Shown piece after piece: positions 12,294-13,474 of a DNA stretch of 13,474 nt. The notes beneath the pieces were generated by a model. The model did not search any database, was not told where the DNA came from, and saw only the letters and a list, made by a program, of their open reading frames with translations. The stretch comes from JAYVIQ01 sp043770215 (GTDB lineage Bacteria > Bacteroidota > Bacteroidia > Cytophagales > JAAEPT01). Where the stretch lies: assembly GCA_043770215.1 (NCBI GenBank), contig JAYVIQ010000095.1:1-13474 (forward strand), written 5' to 3'. How positions within the stretch are numbered: position 1 is the stretch's first letter; the number at the start of each line of letters is the position of its first letter. A program made the position numbers and the translations under genes.

Positions 12294-13474
12294 TTAGTTT
12301 TTAAGTGCTTTTTTCTTAAGATCAATTAGTTTTATTCTGTAAACAATATAGGCTATCAAAAGAAATAAAATAGAGTTTACACCCAAAAACCATGGAAGTT
12401 CATTAATATAATAATATAAGTCTTTAGGAATTCTACCCCAATAATTCTTTGTTGCATAAAATACCCTTGCTAATGAATATCCTACTAAAATAATTGTACA
12501 AACCAAAAGAGGTAATCTAATTTTAGATATAGAGATTTCATCAAGTACAAAAGCTAGTGGTATAAATAAGAAAACATGAATGGTGTGTATGTGTCTTACC
12601 AAGGTTGTTTTGTGTAAAGCTGCAATTAGTACAGAGATAGCTATCATTGAAAAAAATAGAGCCGCTAAATTTTTATTTTTTTTGAAAAAAGGTATCCAGC
12701 CAAAAGAAGCTAAAAATAGAATAGGGCAGGTGACAAAAACACCAGGCTGATCGTTGCTTGTGGCATAAGACCAAATGATCCAAGATTTAGGGTTTTGAAA
12801 ACTAAACGATAGTTTATCTAAACCAGCCAACAAATTTCCGGATAATGAACTTAAAAACCTTTGTTCTTCTGGAAAAAACGGATTGTAGGTATTGCTTTTT
12901 AGTAAAAACTCGCCAAAGACCATATAATTGTACAATGGAAGAATTGAAAAAAAGAACAGAAACACTAAAAAACAAGAACTAAGACAGTGATAATTTTTAA
13001 AAAAGTCTCTTTTTTCTATGAAAAGATACAGAAGAATAGGAGCTAAAAAAAGTATGTTTTGGAGTTCTACAACGGCAGAATAACCTAAAAATGCAAAAGA
13101 GCAAAATATCCATTTTTTGTATTTCTCTTTCTCTAAGCCATATACTATTAAGAAAACAGAGGTCAATACAAAAAATAAAGACAATTGGTGAGAGTAAAAC
13201 CGAGTAGATTCTTGAAAATTTAATGATGCAAAAGCATAAATAAAAGCGGTGATGATAGATATGTTAAAGCTGAATTTCATTTTTTTAAATAACAAAAAAA
13301 ATAAAAGCAATACAGAAAATGCACCCGCTAAATTTGTCATTAAGGTAGATGATAGTTGGTTTAAGTCATTTTTTGCTCCAAAATGAATTCCAAAGGAATT
13401 CCAAAAATCAGCAATGTATAAAAAAGCAAACATAACAAGCGCTGTGCCTGGCAACCTGTCTGAATACATTACCC
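12294..13474 (-). CDS. Polytopic membrane protein, possibly GT-C-type glycosyltransferase, 5' truncated
   Basis: At least 391 residues are visible, with about twelve hydrophobic segments spread over the whole length and a short lysine-rich C-terminal tail (LIDLKKKALKN). Near the visible N-terminus is YSDRLPGTALV. Similar Y-S-D-(K/R)-x-P-G motifs occur in the first extracytoplasmic loop of PMT/ArnT-like membrane glycosyltransferases, just after helix 1. The frame stays open through the last codons before the edge (Val precedes the apparent Met). The ATG at 13469 is therefore probably internal, and the real start, with the first helix and catalytic loop, lies outside. If the family guess holds, it transfers a sugar from a polyprenyl-phosphate donor outside the inner membrane. 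The membrane-protein call is firm; the enzyme class is tentative. Confidence 0.6.
   Translation of the reverse strand, partial: VMYSDRLPGTALVMFAFLYIADFWNSFGIHFGAKNDLNQLSSTLMTNLAGAFSVLLLFFLLFKKMKFSFNISIITAFIYAFASLNFQESTRFYSHQLSLFFVLTSVFLIVYGLEKEKYKKWIFCSFAFLGYSAVVELQNILFLAPILLYLFIEKRDFFKNYHCLSSCFLVFLFFFSILPLYNYMVFGEFLLKSNTYNPFFPEEQRFLSSLSGNLLAGLDKLSFSFQNPKSWIIWSYATSNDQPGVFVTCPILFLASFGWIPFFKKNKNLAALFFSMIAISVLIAALHKTTLVRHIHTIHVFLFIPLAFVLDEISISKIRLPLLVCTIILVGYSLARVFYATKNYWGRIPKDLYYYINELPWFLGVNSILFLLIAYIVYRIKLIDLKKKALKN

Overview
The window looks like chromosomal DNA of a member of the Bacteroidota, most likely a flavobacterium. Four things point there: AT-rich base composition, promoters of the TTTG-N19/20-TAnnTTTG type, a type IX secretion (T9SS) sorting tail at the left edge, and a PorP/SprF-like outer-membrane protein near the right end. 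No integrase, transposase, phage gene, CRISPR array or toxin-antitoxin pair was seen. Most of the window reads as ordinary core genome.

Layout. Bases 3-122 (+) are the last 39 codons of a T9SS cargo protein. A convergent small sigma-70-family factor (343-894, -) follows, then the AAA+ ATPase gene rarA (969-2243, -). Divergent from rarA is class II fructose-bisphosphate aldolase (2461-3537, +), closed by a strong terminator. Next is a small two-domain protein joining a CBM48/AMPK-type glycogen-binding-like domain to a helix-hairpin-helix domain (3642-4205, +). An 18-bp perfect hairpin separates it from a leftward run of four genes: photolyase/cryptochrome-related protein (6920-8401), two-domain VOC protein (5741-6805), uncharacterised 154-residue protein (5174-5638), and EamA/DMT transporter (4311-5177). 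The last two overlap by ATGA.

Bases 8402-8966 hold no intact gene. They contain a candidate -7 element, a small repeat cluster and what looks like the decayed remains of a membrane-protein gene. Then come acpH (ACP phosphodiesterase, 8967-9554, -) and two identical tRNA-Glu(TTC) genes (-) with their own promoter and terminator. Divergent from the tRNAs is gap (GAPDH, 9978-10979, +), with a textbook promoter and terminator. The window ends with a PorP/SprF-like gene (11140-11991, -) and a polytopic membrane protein, possibly a GT-C-type glycosyltransferase, that runs off the right edge.

How the genes relate. fba and gap catalyse nearby steps of glycolysis/gluconeogenesis and each appears to be transcribed alone. 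The sorting tail and the PorP/SprF-like protein both belong to T9SS biology but are 11 kb apart. The most unusual points are three. The photolyase-related protein lacks all the cysteines expected for the Fe-S cluster of FeS-BCP enzymes. The CBM48-HHH fusion is an uncommon domain pairing. acpH starts only 13 bp after the tRNA terminator, leaving no room for a separate promoter. I did not find a clearly new multi-gene defence or mobile system here.
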